From Bombyx mori (lineage: Eukaryota; Arthropoda; Insecta; Lepidoptera; Bombycidae): a DNA stretch of 64,000 bases. This document shows positions 11,150 through 22,689 of this stretch, in pieces; positions within the stretch are counted from its first letter, which is position 1; every line of letters begins with the position of its first letter. The translations under genes and the position numbers were made by a program. The stretch lies in the NCBI RefSeq assembly GCF_030269925.1, contig NC_085121.1, positions 9,379,501-9,443,500 on the forward strand, read 5' to 3'. The notes under the pieces are model-generated. The model ran no database searches, was not told the origin of the DNA, and saw only the letters and a program-made list of their open reading frames with translations.

Positions 11150-12031
11150 AACTTGAACTTGACTTTGAAAAACTACATTGAGTTTTTGAATGAATTTATG
11201 ATCTAGGAACCCTAAAACTGTTGAAGTTTTTCGTATACTTTGTTCATTACATGGGCACGAAGGAAATATTAATTAATTAAAATTCAATTGAGTTTTATGT
11301 TATGTTACTAAATATTGAACAGTGGAAATTTCAATGTTGATATACTTTCATTGAATTGCTTACGTGTAATGTCATGAAAGCCTTGACTCACATGAACTTC
11401 AATTTAAAGGTTAAACTAGAAATAAATAATACATTAAACAAAATACTATAAAACTTATCAGGGAAGCATTCTCGTCAACACAGACAGGTAGGTAGGTAGT
11501 AAAAGATTCAAATATTATGACGTTGCAGGTTACTCGCGAGGTTTTATTATTTTTAGTATGGCAATCGGCTTCTTTTTAGAAATAATACTTAGGACCTTAA
11601 TCCTAGTTCGTAGGCCAAATATCATTCTTACTTGCGCACTTTGCTGCATAAAAAAATTGTTAGAGAGGAATGAAAGGAAGTTGACTTACCTAAAATTAGC
11701 TATGGCATGAAATTGAACGAAATTAAATAGAATAAACGAGATATGAAATAATGTCCTAATAAATGTTTTTAATACATTTAATGAGTCTTCAATGGGTCTT
11801 TTGGAAGAACTCAAGAAGCTATCTCGAACGTTTTCATTTTCTTTATCTAGTGCTCTTTCATACATGCTAAGCGGTTATAAGCCACATTTAAGTCTGAAGA
11901 AATATTAAAATAACTAATAAATAAAAAAGATCTTCACATACTCCTCACGTTCCTGCTAAAATAACCCGACTACCCGCCCGCGAACTTTGCTTTAGATTGC
12001 GGATTTAAATTCTTTCAAGAAATGTATATGT
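11150..12031. other. AT-rich DNA, no gene seen
   Basis: A short run of GTAG repeats near 11488 is the only local feature. Confidence 0.45.
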
Positions 12032-12307
12032 GAGTCGACTATTATCAAAGCCGGCAATGTGACTTTTGGACAATTATTGGTAAATCAGAAAAACGAATTA
12101 TTGACTTTGTATTCCATTGGCAGTCACAAAACTCTTCTGAACGACATCTTAGATAAATAACAGGTTAAGTATTAACCTTTATTTAATGCAGGTTTTGAAC
12201 CGTATTCTTTGAAGGAGACGATTATATTCAAATCAATCTGTATTGACATATCAATAAGATTTTTTTGTCCAAATGCACAGATTGCCACCTTTGATAATAG
12301 ACGACTC
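12032..12307. mobile_element. 276-bp MITE, copy 1
   Basis: The ends form a 30-bp terminal inverted repeat with 26 matches, starting GAGTCGACTATTATCAAAG on the left and GAGTCGTCTATTATCAAAG on the inverted right end. ATGT occurs on both sides and may be a 4-bp target duplication. A second, almost identical copy is at 19689-19963. There is no coding capacity. The superfamily is not assigned. Confidence 0.8.
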
Positions 12308-12355
12308 ATGTAAACTGCGAACAATATTATGGTGGCAAATTAAAGCGACATAAAA

Positions 12356-12773
12356 TCTATATATTAATACGTGAAGCAAAAACTTTGTATCCCTTTTTAA
12401 GAAAATTGCGCGGACGGAGGAATATGAAATTTTCCACACTTATAGAGAATATAGAGAAGAAGTGCACAATGCTAATATTTTTTTTAAATAACGTATTAAA
12501 GATACATTAAATTAATACAGAAAACATTACACACACTACATACCATGTATTTGACGCACACACGCATGCATACTATTTATTGTCAAACTTTTGTTCTTGA
12601 CGTCTGTTGTCAAATTGAGAATAGATTAATATTGTTTGTCTTTATTAATATTTTTCATAGTGTAGTCTTGGCGAAATTTGTGAATATAGAAGTATAAAAT
12701 ACAATCATAATAGTGTACAAACTTGCAATTCCAATTAATTATAGTCGAATTTCGACTACTGCGGGACCTCTAG
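12356..12773 (+). mobile_element. Non-autonomous Helitron, family A copy 2
   Basis: Starts TCTATATATTAATACGTG, ends with the AGTCGAATTTCGACT hairpin, a short spacer and CTAG, and is inserted between A (12355) and T (12774). It is 418 bp, closely similar to 3432-3853 and 23822-24232, and non-coding. It lies 48 bp from the MITE at 12032. Confidence 0.85.
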
Positions 12774-13175
12774 TAATAATTAAAGTACGATGCATTTCGA
12801 TTGAGTTGGAAACGTCGTAGTATTAACAAAAGACGTCTTACAACGTCTGCGGTAACCGATAACAAGCATTGACCTAGTGTCAGCAGGGAAGTAGGTTAGA
12901 GGCACGCCTTCCGACCTGTGCGAAAATCGTAGATGTCAACATAATTTAGAAATCTGCTTGTTCGATTACTTTTTTTAATAATATGTCCACGTTACACCGC
13001 CAACCTTAGATAGTGCCCGTTTCATGGGACAACAAGTTCCTTATTTCTTATGTGAATTATGATCTTTAGGTGGTAAAGGTTTTTTCGATCTTTTTAGTTA
13101 CTCCAATATCTTTTTAAAATCACCCTGGATTTTAATGGTTAATAATATACCGATTTTCCCTAATTTTATTGCTCC
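12774..13175. other. No gene seen
   Basis: AT-rich with a few CpG-containing patches near 12830-12930. No coding frame is recognised. Confidence 0.45.
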
Positions 13176-13186
13176 ATCCTACGGGT

Positions 13187-13854
13187 TTTTTTTTTTTTTT
13201 TTTGGTCAAGAGGAAATCGCCGGACTTCCGCCCTCCCCTGGGGATGAAGGGCGGGGCATGTCGGAGTCGAACTGACTAAAACCTCCTGTCGCTCAACAAC
13301 CCGCGTCCGAACCTCGCATGAGACAGAACCCATGAAAAGGCAAAGGGGGGAAAGTGAAGCGTTTAGTGCGGAGCACATCTCTCCCATCACCCTCCCCCTC
13401 GGGACGCCGGACTGGCGGTCGTCGGCGCCACGACCACCAGCCCTCTCGGTCGGCAGGCTATCCGGAGCCCGCCTAGATGGCGCCGGTTAGAATGGGTTAT
13501 CCTACGGAATACCCCGCTGGGTCAGAACCAGCGTGGGTCGAGGATAGTCGGCCTTCCATCACCCGGATGCTCTTGCGTAAAACGCGTGCAGAGCAGCTTG
13601 CACGTCGTCTTCTTAGGCCCCCTTCGCCGGTCCCCAGACCGACATGTGAAGGGGACCCGAAACCCTTAGAGGTCCAGGGCTTCGGCGAGATCCGCCTCCC
13701 TGGCCCCCACCCGACGGCGGCGGGCTTGCGCGTCTCTCACGCGCCCCGCCGCCTCCTTCTGCGAGATGGTGCACTCGCAGAAGTCGAGCAACGCCTTCCA
13801 CGACTCGTCGTCGCCGAGCATCGATGCCACAACACTCGGCAACGACAAGTCGTT
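13187..13854 (-). mobile_element. 5'-truncated R1-like LINE tail
   Basis: A GC-rich 668-bp insertion flanked by 11-bp direct repeats ATCCTACGGGT (13176-13186 and 13855-13865). A 17-base T-run at its left end is the poly(A) tail of a minus-strand element. Near the 5' end of the minus strand one frame gives LPSVVASMLGDDESWKALLD, then FCECTISQKEAAGRVRDA and RRRRVG, the kind of ORF2 C-terminus I associate with R1-clade LINEs. Stops and frame changes follow. A 131-codon frame on the opposite strand (13477-13872) is antisense noise. Confidence 0.7.
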
Positions 13855-13865
13855 ATCCTACGGGT

Positions 13866-15989
13866 ATACTAATATTTGTTTGTTACTGAATATCCCAATA
13901 TGCCAAGCATGTAATAATTTGTTGAAATGCTTTAATTAAATGACAAACTTAAATCCTGAGTATTTTAAACGAGACAAATAAGAAAAACTCAAGGGACGGC
14001 ATCTTCTAAAGTCAATAGGCAATTTAAATGCATCGAGGATTTTTGTTTTGTGAACACAGTCCGAACTAAAGTAGATTCTAACTCCGAAGAATTTGTTAGT
14101 AATTTGATTTGTTAACTATAATTTACATTTAATTTACGTGCTACTAAGCCGGGAAAGTTAAAAGTATAGCTGAAAGCAATGAAAAAATGGGAATTCAGTA
14201 AGTAAATTTGTAGAAAAGCAAAAGTAGAATATTGACTGTAATTTCTTGAAATAAAGCATATGAATGAAAAGAAAATATTAATTATTCCCAAATAAAATTG
14301 TACAGTTGGATAGATGCGTCGTAAGATTTCTTTCTTAATGATAATGAAAATAGTCATAAATATATACAGCTGCCGGGAGTATCAGTAAATCAGAACTCAA
14401 CTGACTTTAGACCTGCAACCTGGTTATGTTAAATACTGTTATTCAGTATTGAATCCTCAGTTTTTGATCAAAAATAATTTCAAATATTTTTTTACCTTTA
14501 AGCATTACATTGTCTTGGTATTTAATTTGTTACAGATTATTTTGAAATATTAAGAATTGAAATATTCTTAGCTCTTGTTGGGTAAACGAAATCGACTTGG
14601 TCTACTAAATGACATAATTTAGAATTCTGACTGAAGATTAATATATGTTCTGTTCATAACAACTGCATTTCGGTAAAGGTATACCTAATACCGGAATATC
14701 AACAAATAATTTCTGATGGTTTATGTCTACATTCAGTTTCTCCTGCAGTTAAAATAAGTCTAATTTATTGTCAGGTATAGTAAGAATTAAATAATGAAAT
14801 GACTTGGCCAGTAGCGAGTAACAAAAAAAACGATATTTTGAACTACTGTTAATATAAAATCTATTTGTAAAACATGAAGATTATTTCATGATCCTATAAA
14901 GCACTTGATAATAAAAAATCCCGCTATAACGACGGAATGGCTTCTAAGATAGCGTAGTATTCACAAGAACATGATTTTCATTTCATTGTATTTCAGACAT
15001 TTAAAATCTTGACTATAAAGTTCCGATTTAAACGGGAACGAACAAACAATTTCACTACGGAAGATCACAGTGAGTAAAATTCTTAAAATATTAAGGTGCG
15101 CGAAGTGCACGCTTGAGGTAGTTTCGATCCAATCTTATTATAAGTTGAATAAGTTTCTGCTCAGAGCGGACTGGTGTCCTCGGATCTCACTGATAATAGG
15201 CTATGACCCAGAATGATTCAGGATTTCTCTGCAATTTATGTCTTATTAATTTAAAGCATTGCGTTATAAGATTATAAAAAATATTATAGCAATACAAAGT
15301 ATATATTAAGCGAGTAATTTAGACTTTTGTAAATTTAGATGGGATTAATAAACATATAATTAGAAAACATATCGTATTTCTAGTAGAGTCAAGCATTTTC
15401 GCATTTTTACACAAATTTTGAAAATTTTTGGGGTAGACGAAGTCTACGTATCGACCATTTTCGAGCAATGAATTGTTAAGTTAACAATTTACCATTGTGA
15501 TATAATATATTTTCCAATCTCGTATAAAATAACGGGAAGTTTTTGCAAAATTTCAATTGTGCAAAATTTTATAGTTAACTGATTTGTCCAGCGGTTACGA
15601 TCACAAATTCAGTTCACTGGTTGCAGTGATTAATTAAATTACGAAATTCACATCATTGTACTTAGCAGCCGTATGGAAAATGGGTATAGTCGGTCGATGG
15701 GTTTAATGAATGGTTTTGGATAAAATTTTCCAATCAAATTTAATTTATAAAATCATACAAGCGTTACTTACCGAATGATTAATGATTATTTTTCTATATC
15801 CATACATTATTATAGGAAATAGGTTGTACGTAATTTGAGAAATAGTCTTTTCTTAACCTAGACTCGACTGACCACTGCGTAGTTATTAGTGAAGCCCATA
15901 GACACCACGTAATAATCGTATTCAATCTCGAGATATAAAGTTGAAATTAGTTTGGCCGTTCCTGTATAATGTTTTTGGGTTGAACGATT
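13866..15989. other. AT-rich DNA, no gene seen
   Basis: About 2 kb without a supported coding frame, structural RNA or recurring repeat. Confidence 0.45.
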
Positions 15990-16096
15990 ACCTACTGGTG
16001 GCCCTGAGGTCTTTCCAGTTTCACCAGGACAGGTGGGCGAGCAAAGGCTCAGCCAGGAGGGGTGGGATTTGCTAACAGCTGCCCGAGCGCCTCCGA
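15990..16096 (-). repeat. Interspersed repeat B, copy 2
   Basis: Reverse complement of the repeats at 5084 and 17683, including GCTGAGCCTTTGCTCGCCCA and the CCACCTGTCCTGGTGAAACT core. Confidence 0.6.
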
Positions 16097-16254
16097 TCTT
16101 TTCAAACCACGTTTTTTTTCCCTTAAATTCCGTGAAATGAGGGATTTTTATTCGTTTAACATGTCATAAAAGGTGTTTTGGAACTGTTTTCGGATATAGG
16201 AACAGTTAGTGCATTCAATTGCAATCGATTTTGTTCATCAGGATTTTCCCCACT

Positions 16255-16640
16255 TATTCGTTGGTGCAGCGAGGGAGTCACGACCCTCAGTAATGAGGGG
16301 AACGATTCAAGGAGGAGAAATCGTTGGTAGCCTAAGGGCCTATTCCAGCTACGCCCGGACGAGTTGATGAGCTCACGGGTTCAACCTGAGAGAGTTTGCT
16401 AACACTAGCCCTAGCAAGAACAGTGCTCCGCAGAATCTATCATCGGATCAGAATTGCGTCCCACTGCGAAGGACCGGCGAGAAACTCAGTGGGGCCAATT
16501 CTTTGCCAGTACGCAATGTAACAACATCTAAAATCAGCTGACGCTCGAAATGGTTGACCAACGAAGCGGCGTAAGCCCGATGCTTTTGCTTAAAGTTTAT
16601 GGGTTCACAAAAGAGAGTTGCGTCAACGAAACCGAGTGGT
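16255..16640 (+). repeat. Interspersed repeat A, copy 1
   Basis: Shares GCTAACACTAGCCCTAG, GAACAGTG, CGCAGAATCTA and CGGCGAGAAACTCAGTGGG with 20966-21152 and 32788-33158, and is inverted at 56357-56505. This is the longest copy. It is probably a retroelement fragment. The minus-strand open frame inside it is not called. Confidence 0.6.
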
Positions 16641-16660
16641 CTTAATGCTACATTAAGCAA

Positions 16661-17682
16661 TTGTTTGATATTTTCCGTATATATTTAGACGATATATAAT
16701 ACCAGAGATGGCTTTACAATAGTGAAAAATTATTATGAGTTTCATAGTAACAAATATTTATACTTTATTTCCATCATTATGTACGTATCGAAGGGTGAAT
16801 GCGCCATTTACATTTAAGCGACATTTCGGTTAATACTCGATATTTATCTTTGTAATAAAAGGTTCGTTTTATTTGGTATTAGCATCAACAATTCAATATT
16901 TTTAATTGAACTTCAATTATGTTTACCGCATTCGGATAGCTGAAGAAGTTTTTTGTCATGATGTTTTTTTCCAAATTTTAAACATTGTAACGTTGCAAAA
17001 ATGTCGCTCTAACTAAATAACCATTCACTCATCGATATGTCAATGATCTCGAAAACATGTTAATTAGTGACAGTATGTAATGCAAATCGAATATCAATAT
17101 TCGTAGGCAAATGTAACACAAACATGTCATTAAAACTTCATTGTGACTGGGGTCACTGCTGGGCCACAATCATAAACATCCCCAGCATTGAATAGATTTT
17201 AGCACGCAACTTTATAACTTTATTTATAGTCGACCCATATTGTACAAGTCACATGGTTGGGCACGGTTCCCTCCCCACTGTTGGGTAATGTTGACGTTAA
17301 CCTTATTTCTTTGTGTTTTGCGAGACCGTCTAATACAATAAAACTGCTGCTAATTAATTTTTTAACGGCATCATTTGCGTTTAGGAAGTCAGATATTAAT
17401 GATTTTTCACAATTAATATTGGGTATCATATTTTTAAAGATTAGTTATACATAGGATATAGTTGAATCACGACGGTCGTCCATATTATTATGTAAATTAA
17501 TGATTTTAGTAATTTGCTAATTAGATAATCTACCGCGGTACTTCTAGGCTTTACATTCCTATCTTAAATATCAGCCAGCGTCGGGCACAGTTTGCAAGTC
17601 CCTTTAGGTAGATACTGATAGGTCGGCATTTGAAAAGGCTTCGTATTAATGCTTTGAGACATCGACCATATGTCTGATGTAG
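16661..17682. other. AT-rich DNA, no gene seen
   Basis: Overlapping short open frames on both strands near 17220-17454 have no recognisable domain. Nothing else is seen. Confidence 0.45.
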
Positions 17683-17785
17683 TGGCTCGGGTAGCTGTCC
17701 ACTGGCTGAGCCTTTGTTCGCCCACCTGTTCTAGTGAAACTGGAGAGGCCTCCAGACCACCAAGAATCCCTCAAACATAAAAGAA
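17683..17785 (+). repeat. Interspersed repeat B, copy 3
   Basis: CGGGTAGCTGTCCACTGGCT leads into GCCCACCTGTTCTAGTGAAA and ends ATCCCTCAAACATAAAAG. It is the longest + strand copy of this family in the window. Confidence 0.6.
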
Positions 17786-18898
17786 CCATATGTCTGAAAG
17801 TTGGATTCTTGATATGGCTTTCGCGATGTGGCAGTAGCTACATTACGAAATATTAAATGTGGCGTGAGGGCATTTGATAAGCTTATTTCTTGCATGTTTT
17901 GTAAAAATGAGTATAAAAACAACTGACAACTCTGGAAGTTTCTAAACAATAAATAAAAATATATACTACAACATTTAAAACTCTCGCATGTTTTACCTGT
18001 CTTTTGAGTGTTATCATTTATTGCTATTCTTATTATATGCTATTATTTAATTAACTAAATAAATAAGTACAGAAAAAACTATCTCCAAAATCATGAACTG
18101 AGATACTACACATTTTTTTTTTAATTTGACGTTATGTTTTTTTGCACTAGTTGTTGTTCCCAACTTTTATCACACGATAAATTCAATTTAATGCACTATT
18201 AAATTAAGATCTATTAATATTGCCAAACGACCTTAATTACACTGCAAAATACACAAACTGCTGTAAAGGTGTGTACCTCTACTGAAATTAGTCGCCCCTC
18301 ATTAGACTACGTGGAAGATACAACCGTGGTGCCAGAAACTTTCGCGAAATTGTCAACAACAACAACAACAGTACAAAGTTTCAACTCAAACACAAATATA
18401 TAGAATTTGTATTACCTAAGAAATATAACTAAGGTTATATGAATTCAAATCTTACTGTGTGGAAAATTTACTAGAAAAGTGAAACCGAAGTGTCCTCGGT
18501 CTTGCGTCTGTACAAGTGAGCTTTTAAAGCGATTCACTTCATGGACGTTGTAATTGGCACACGAAACATGCTTGGCCGGCTCGGCTAACTGGCTCCTACA
18601 CTGGCATTAAGAGCTTTTAAGTAAAGGGATACCATGAAGAACCATTTTTACATTTGGTATGATTTACAAAGAACTACTAATTTATATATATTATTATGTA
18701 ACGTAATTTATAAATAAGCGTTTTGAGCCGTTATTTTACTCATTTTTATATTATATATTATATTAACTGTTGCTGTTTGTCAATATAAAAGTAAATAAAC
18801 AACAACGATAGTAACAATCTCAGAAATGGATTAAGTTAAGTATACATTATCTTTGTATTTTGTATATAAATCTGGTGTATATTTATTATAGTATTTTG
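17786..18898. other. No gene seen
   Basis: AT-rich. A short CAACAA microsatellite lies near 18354-18370 and a slightly GC-richer block at 18480-18620 has no coding frame. Confidence 0.45.
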
Positions 18899-19060
18899 TC
18901 GTCGTCATGGTCTAAAGGGTAAGACGCCCGAATTTGGAAATAAGAGATTTGTATCAAGCGATGCAACGGTGTCGGTATCCCGTAGACAGGAACCAATATT
19001 TTTTTGAAATACTTACTTAATATTACATAAAAAATGTTCACGAATAACTTCCTCGGACTT
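18899..19060 (+). mobile_element. Bm1 SINE, tRNA-derived 5' part only
   Basis: GTCGTCATGGTCTAAAGG, GATGCAACGGTG and AATGTTCACGAATAACTTCC match the 5' region of the full-length Bm1 copies at 40291 and 47172. The 3' body is missing. It is not a tRNA gene. Confidence 0.75.
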
Positions 19061-19688
19061 AAATGACGCACCTTCAAATTGATTATCTTACAATATCCAT
19101 AAAATTTCCAGGATAAGCGATGTCACAGTCCCACCAATTAATTATTTCTATGCGAAATAGAACTTCGCTACTGGGTATAAAACGGACAAAAAAACAAACA
19201 CTTTTACATTATATCAGTATCAGTTGTCGACTTTGGGTATTGTAGTGAAGAGGCACTTAACTTCAGGCAAAAGTATTTGGCACATGAAGCGCTGAAGCCA
19301 TTCCGTTAGATAGTTATTTTTAACACGGTGCTCACATGTATATTTAGGTACCTGCTATTTATCTCATTTCACTAATGTGAGCGCTTAACTGCTTTTGTTG
19401 TACCGATAAAATGCCAAGGCCAGGCAGACATTTAAAGGTGATCAAATAACTTGCCTGTAATTTTCTCAACACACATTGGAGTGTTAAAGTGTGGCTTCCG
19501 TTAATATAAAAAAAACAATATTTGTAGAATACCAATGCTTGCATTATAAAAGTTTTAAAATAAATTTAATATATTGCTTATTTTCAAAATTAGTAGTAAT
19601 AATTTGATTTCAATCTACAATTTCTATATCAATTCATGCAATAATAAAGTACAATGAAATTTGAAAATGATAGGTATTCACACAATAT
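19061..19688. other. AT-rich DNA, no gene seen
   Basis: No coding frame or repeat is recognised. Confidence 0.45.
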
Positions 19689-19963
19689 GAGTCGACTATT
19701 ATCAAAGCCGGCAATGTGACTTTTGGACAATTATTGTTAAATCAGAAAAACGAATTATTGACTTTGTATTCCATTGGCAGTCACAAAACTCTTCTGAACG
19801 ACATCTTACATAAATAACAGGTTAAGTTAATACTTTATTCAATGCAGGTTTTGAACCGTATTCTTTGAAGGAGACGATTATATTCAAATCAATCTGTATT
19901 GACATATCAATAACATTTTTTTGTCCAAATGCACAGATTGCCACCTTTGATAATAGACGACTC
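19689..19963. mobile_element. 275-bp MITE, copy 2
   Basis: Nearly identical along its whole length to 12032-12307, with the same terminal inverted repeats. The few differences suggest that the two copies moved relatively recently. Confidence 0.8.
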
Positions 19964-20038
19964 ATCTACGCAAATATTTCGTTACATTTCAGCTTGACGA
20001 CGAAAAGTAAGATTTGAAAAAAAAAACATTGAACGCAA

Positions 20039-20275
20039 GTAGGCAGCGGCTTGGCTCTGCTGTAGGCAGCGGCTTGGCTCTGCTGTAGGCAGCGGCTTGG
20101 CTCTGCTGTAGGCAGCGGCTTGGCTCTGCTGTAGGCAGCGGCTTGGCCCTGATGTAGGCAGCGGCTTGGCTCTGCTCCTGGCATTGCTGAAGTCCATGGG
20201 CGACGGTAACCACTTACCATCAGGTGGGTCGTACGCTCGTATGCCTACAAAGGCAATAAAAAAAAAAAAAAAAAA
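20039..20275 (+). repeat. LINE 3'-UTR fragment with 23-bp tandem expansion
   Basis: Six consecutive 23-bp units (GTAGGCAGCGGCTTGGCTCT plus GCT) occupy 20039-20176, the fifth slightly diverged. They run straight into the standard remainder of the GTAGGCAGCGG family (CATTGCTGAAGTCCATGGGC, CACCTGATGG reverse-complement part, CAATAAA, A17). Other copies carry the unit once. Three overlapping minus-strand open frames through the array are artefacts of its lack of stops. Confidence 0.85.
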
Positions 20276-20965
20276 GTAAATCTGGATGTTGTAGATAAGA
20301 GGTTGATAGTGTGTTGTTTATATATTGTAAAAGCAAACACTCGCCACGATTACTTTTTGATGCGCTATCATTAGTATTTTCGTGCACGTACACCGTATAG
20401 GGATTACGAGTGCCTTCTCGTCACGTGCCATTAGAGGGAAGCACATACTTTTCTTTGTTTTTCTAAATAAATATAACTTTTATGGGTAAAATGAAAAGAT
20501 ACAACATTTTAGTGTCACTGATGTGTATAATTATTGGTATATTTAGCGGCGATGAGAAAATTGATAAATTTTAAATAGTTATAGAAAATTTTATGCTAAA
20601 TTATATCATTTAAGTTTAAAGTAGAAACTGAGTCTATCCTATTTGTTCGTGAGAGTTATATTCAGTAGACTGATTTCTGCAAGTGCTTTTGAAAACTTTG
20701 TGAGAGGCTTCAAACTTCTAACACGAGAGCTGTAAGGTCCAACAGTGAAGAAGTAAGGGCTGGATTTATAGTTTGTACTTAAAACTTTCTACACGGTTTA
20801 TATTACTGTTTCGGAATATAATAGAGTTAATTCTATACACTTTGTGTTTAATAATTTATAGTGATATTATGGGTATACACGGAGTTCCCACACGCGATCT
20901 AATCAGTGGATTAATCCGTGATTAATCATGTCCACTATGTGTGTATGTTAAAGATAATGATTTTT
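20276..20965. other. AT-rich DNA, no gene seen
   Basis: Nothing recognisable. Confidence 0.45.
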
Positions 20966-21152
20966 TTCCTACCTATGCTGATAGCCTTGAGAGGCTATAT
21001 CAGCGTTTCCCTAGCGTATAGGTGAGCTCTCGGGGTTCAAACAGGAGGTGTTGCTAATACTGGCCCTAGCGAGAACAGTGCTTCCCAGAATCTACTACCG
21101 GATTGGAAATGCGACCCACTGAGAAGATCCGGCGAGAAACTCAGTGGGCTAG
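20966..21152 (+). repeat. Interspersed repeat A, copy 2
   Basis: CCTACCTATGCTGATAGCCT (shared with 32788), then GCTAATACTGGCCCTAGCGA and CCGGCGAGAAACTCAGTGGG. Confidence 0.6.
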
Positions 21153-21541
21153 ATAATGATAGGTATGACATCTTCTACACGGAAAACTTTAATTTACAAA
21201 ACGGATATCTTCAATTTCAGCAAGTATTGTGTTAATCGCCGTAACATTGCGGTGGAGAATCCAAAATTTGCTCAGAAAATTATAATTCTCAAGGATTGAC
21301 GTATTTAGGTCATGTTGGTCTCAACGGAAGTTCTGCCATTTTGCGTGAACTGAGTTCCGGAAAAGGCGAAACGCTCGCTTCCCTTCACCACAGCCGTTAA
21401 TTTACTACTTATAAATAAGTTATTTCGTAAGCTGTGTATTTGTGCTATGATGCGGATAAACGCCTAATGTTCCTCAATGTAAGCAGGTAATTAATTAGTA
21501 TTGATGCTGTAAGGACTGGATGATCTCTAATGCATATTTAT
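21153..21541. other. No gene seen
   Basis: Moderately AT-rich with no coding frame. Confidence 0.4.
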
Positions 21542-21832
21542 TTATGAAGACTCGGGTATGTAGTTACCAGCGACCACGACAAGAGGGTTCTTACGTCGTG
21601 CCGCCTTCTCAAAGTGGCGCAATGATGCCGACTGTAGATACTTATTGACTGAATCGAGTTCCAGGTCATCATGGAGACCCACGTTCCTCAGGAACCGTGG
21701 TGCTCCGGCGGCTATCCTGCAAAATCGGGATTGAATAACCTGAAGGGGTTTCAACCTAGTGCGGGCCGCGTGAGCGAACACTACGCTTGCATACGTCATG
21801 ACAGGGCGTATGCAAGTTTTGTAGAGGTGCAA
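21542..21832 (-). pseudogene. Jockey-clade reverse transcriptase C-terminal fragment
   Basis: A 96-codon minus-strand frame beginning MHLYKTCIRPVMTYASVVF, then LQSRFCR-like IQSRFCRIAAGAPRFLRN, LHDDLELDSV and a Lys/Arg-rich end. This is the region downstream of the polymerase domain in Jockey-like LINE ORF2 proteins of moths and flies. Only about a tenth of the family's ORF2 remains: no YADD-type catalytic motif, no endonuclease, no tail. It is a dead fragment. Confidence 0.7.
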
Positions 21833-22295
21833 GTTTTGTACAACAATAGTCCCTTATATTTATAGTAGAAAGTGACCCCAGCTTAGTCATGAATTCTCTT
21901 GAATACCAGTAGACTGTAGTAATATTACGCATGTAAACAACTGTCTAATTAAAGAAACATTAAGGAAACAGTTAACTTTAACTAATCTTTTGTGACGTTG
22001 CGCCGACATCTACGAGTATGCTTTGGAATCGTTTTTTTTCCTTTAAAGATAGCGTTTTTTGTTTTTATTCAACATCGCATTATTTTGTGATCGGCATTAG
22101 TTACGATTTAATGTACCACATTAAGTTCCAAGGCTATCAGCTAATTACTTGGCCGCGCAAAAACTTTTCCACTCTGAGATACTGGCAAATAACAGAGTGT
22201 TACCTAGTGTTACCTAAATATAAAATTAGATTATTTGAGAGAGAATAAAAGGAACTCTCTAAATTTAATTTTTCGTGTATGAGAAAAATTGAACT
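21833..22295. other. AT-rich DNA, no gene seen
   Basis: A 76-codon AT-rich open frame at 22018-22248 (+) has no recognisable domain. Confidence 0.4.
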
Positions 22296-22514
22296 TTGTG
22301 GCCCACTGAAATATTACGAGAGCATTTCCGCACGACTATTTTACAGGATACCGTTCAAAGACACATTCCTTCTGAAGACACTACTAATCAATGGTTCCGC
22401 GAAACTTATACAGGACAAGTATCATTGCTGAACAAAGACAGCAATGACAATCTTTTTACTTTTTATCACCCTAATGATATCAGTATCATCCAGACGACCC
22501 TACGGCTGTCCTGA
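22296..22514 (+). CDS. Unassigned 72-codon ORF, candidate only
   Basis: An open frame with fairly even codon composition (PTEILREHFRTTILQ, then EDTTNQWFRETYTGQV). No family is recognised. It ends about 55 bp before a LINE-tail insertion and could be a remnant of an older mobile element. Not strong enough to call a gene. Confidence 0.15.
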   Translation: MWPTEILREHFRTTILQDTVQRHIPSEDTTNQWFRETYTGQVSLLNKDSNDNLFTFYHPNDISIIQTTLRLS

Positions 22515-22569
22515 TAGTGAGTTGTTTTAGTCACTCATGGACGATAGTAATACCAGAGGCATAGACAGC

Positions 22570-22680
22570 GTAGGCGGCGGCTTGGCTCTGCCCCTGGCAT
22601 TGCTGAAGTCCATGGGCGACGGTAACCACTCACCATCAGGTGGGCCGTATGCTACAAGGGCAATAAAAAAAAATAAAAAA
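22570..22680 (+). repeat. LINE 3'-UTR fragment (GTAGGCAGCGG family)
   Basis: Single GTAGGCGGCGGCTTGG unit followed by the family body (GGCATTGCTGAAGTCCATGG, CTCACCATCAGGTGGGCCGT) and CAATAAA with an A-rich end. Confidence 0.7.
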
Positions 22681-22689
22681 AGACAAGCT

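Noticed and set aside
13477..13872. 131-codon + strand ORF in GC-rich DNA
   Set aside because: It is antisense to the R1-like LINE tail. The poly-T, target duplications and conserved peptide place the real coding strand on the minus strand.
20000..20220. Three overlapping minus-strand ORFs rich in AAAY/KPLPT repeats
   Set aside because: They arise from the 23-bp tandem repeat, whose length is not a multiple of three and which contains no stop in any of these frames.
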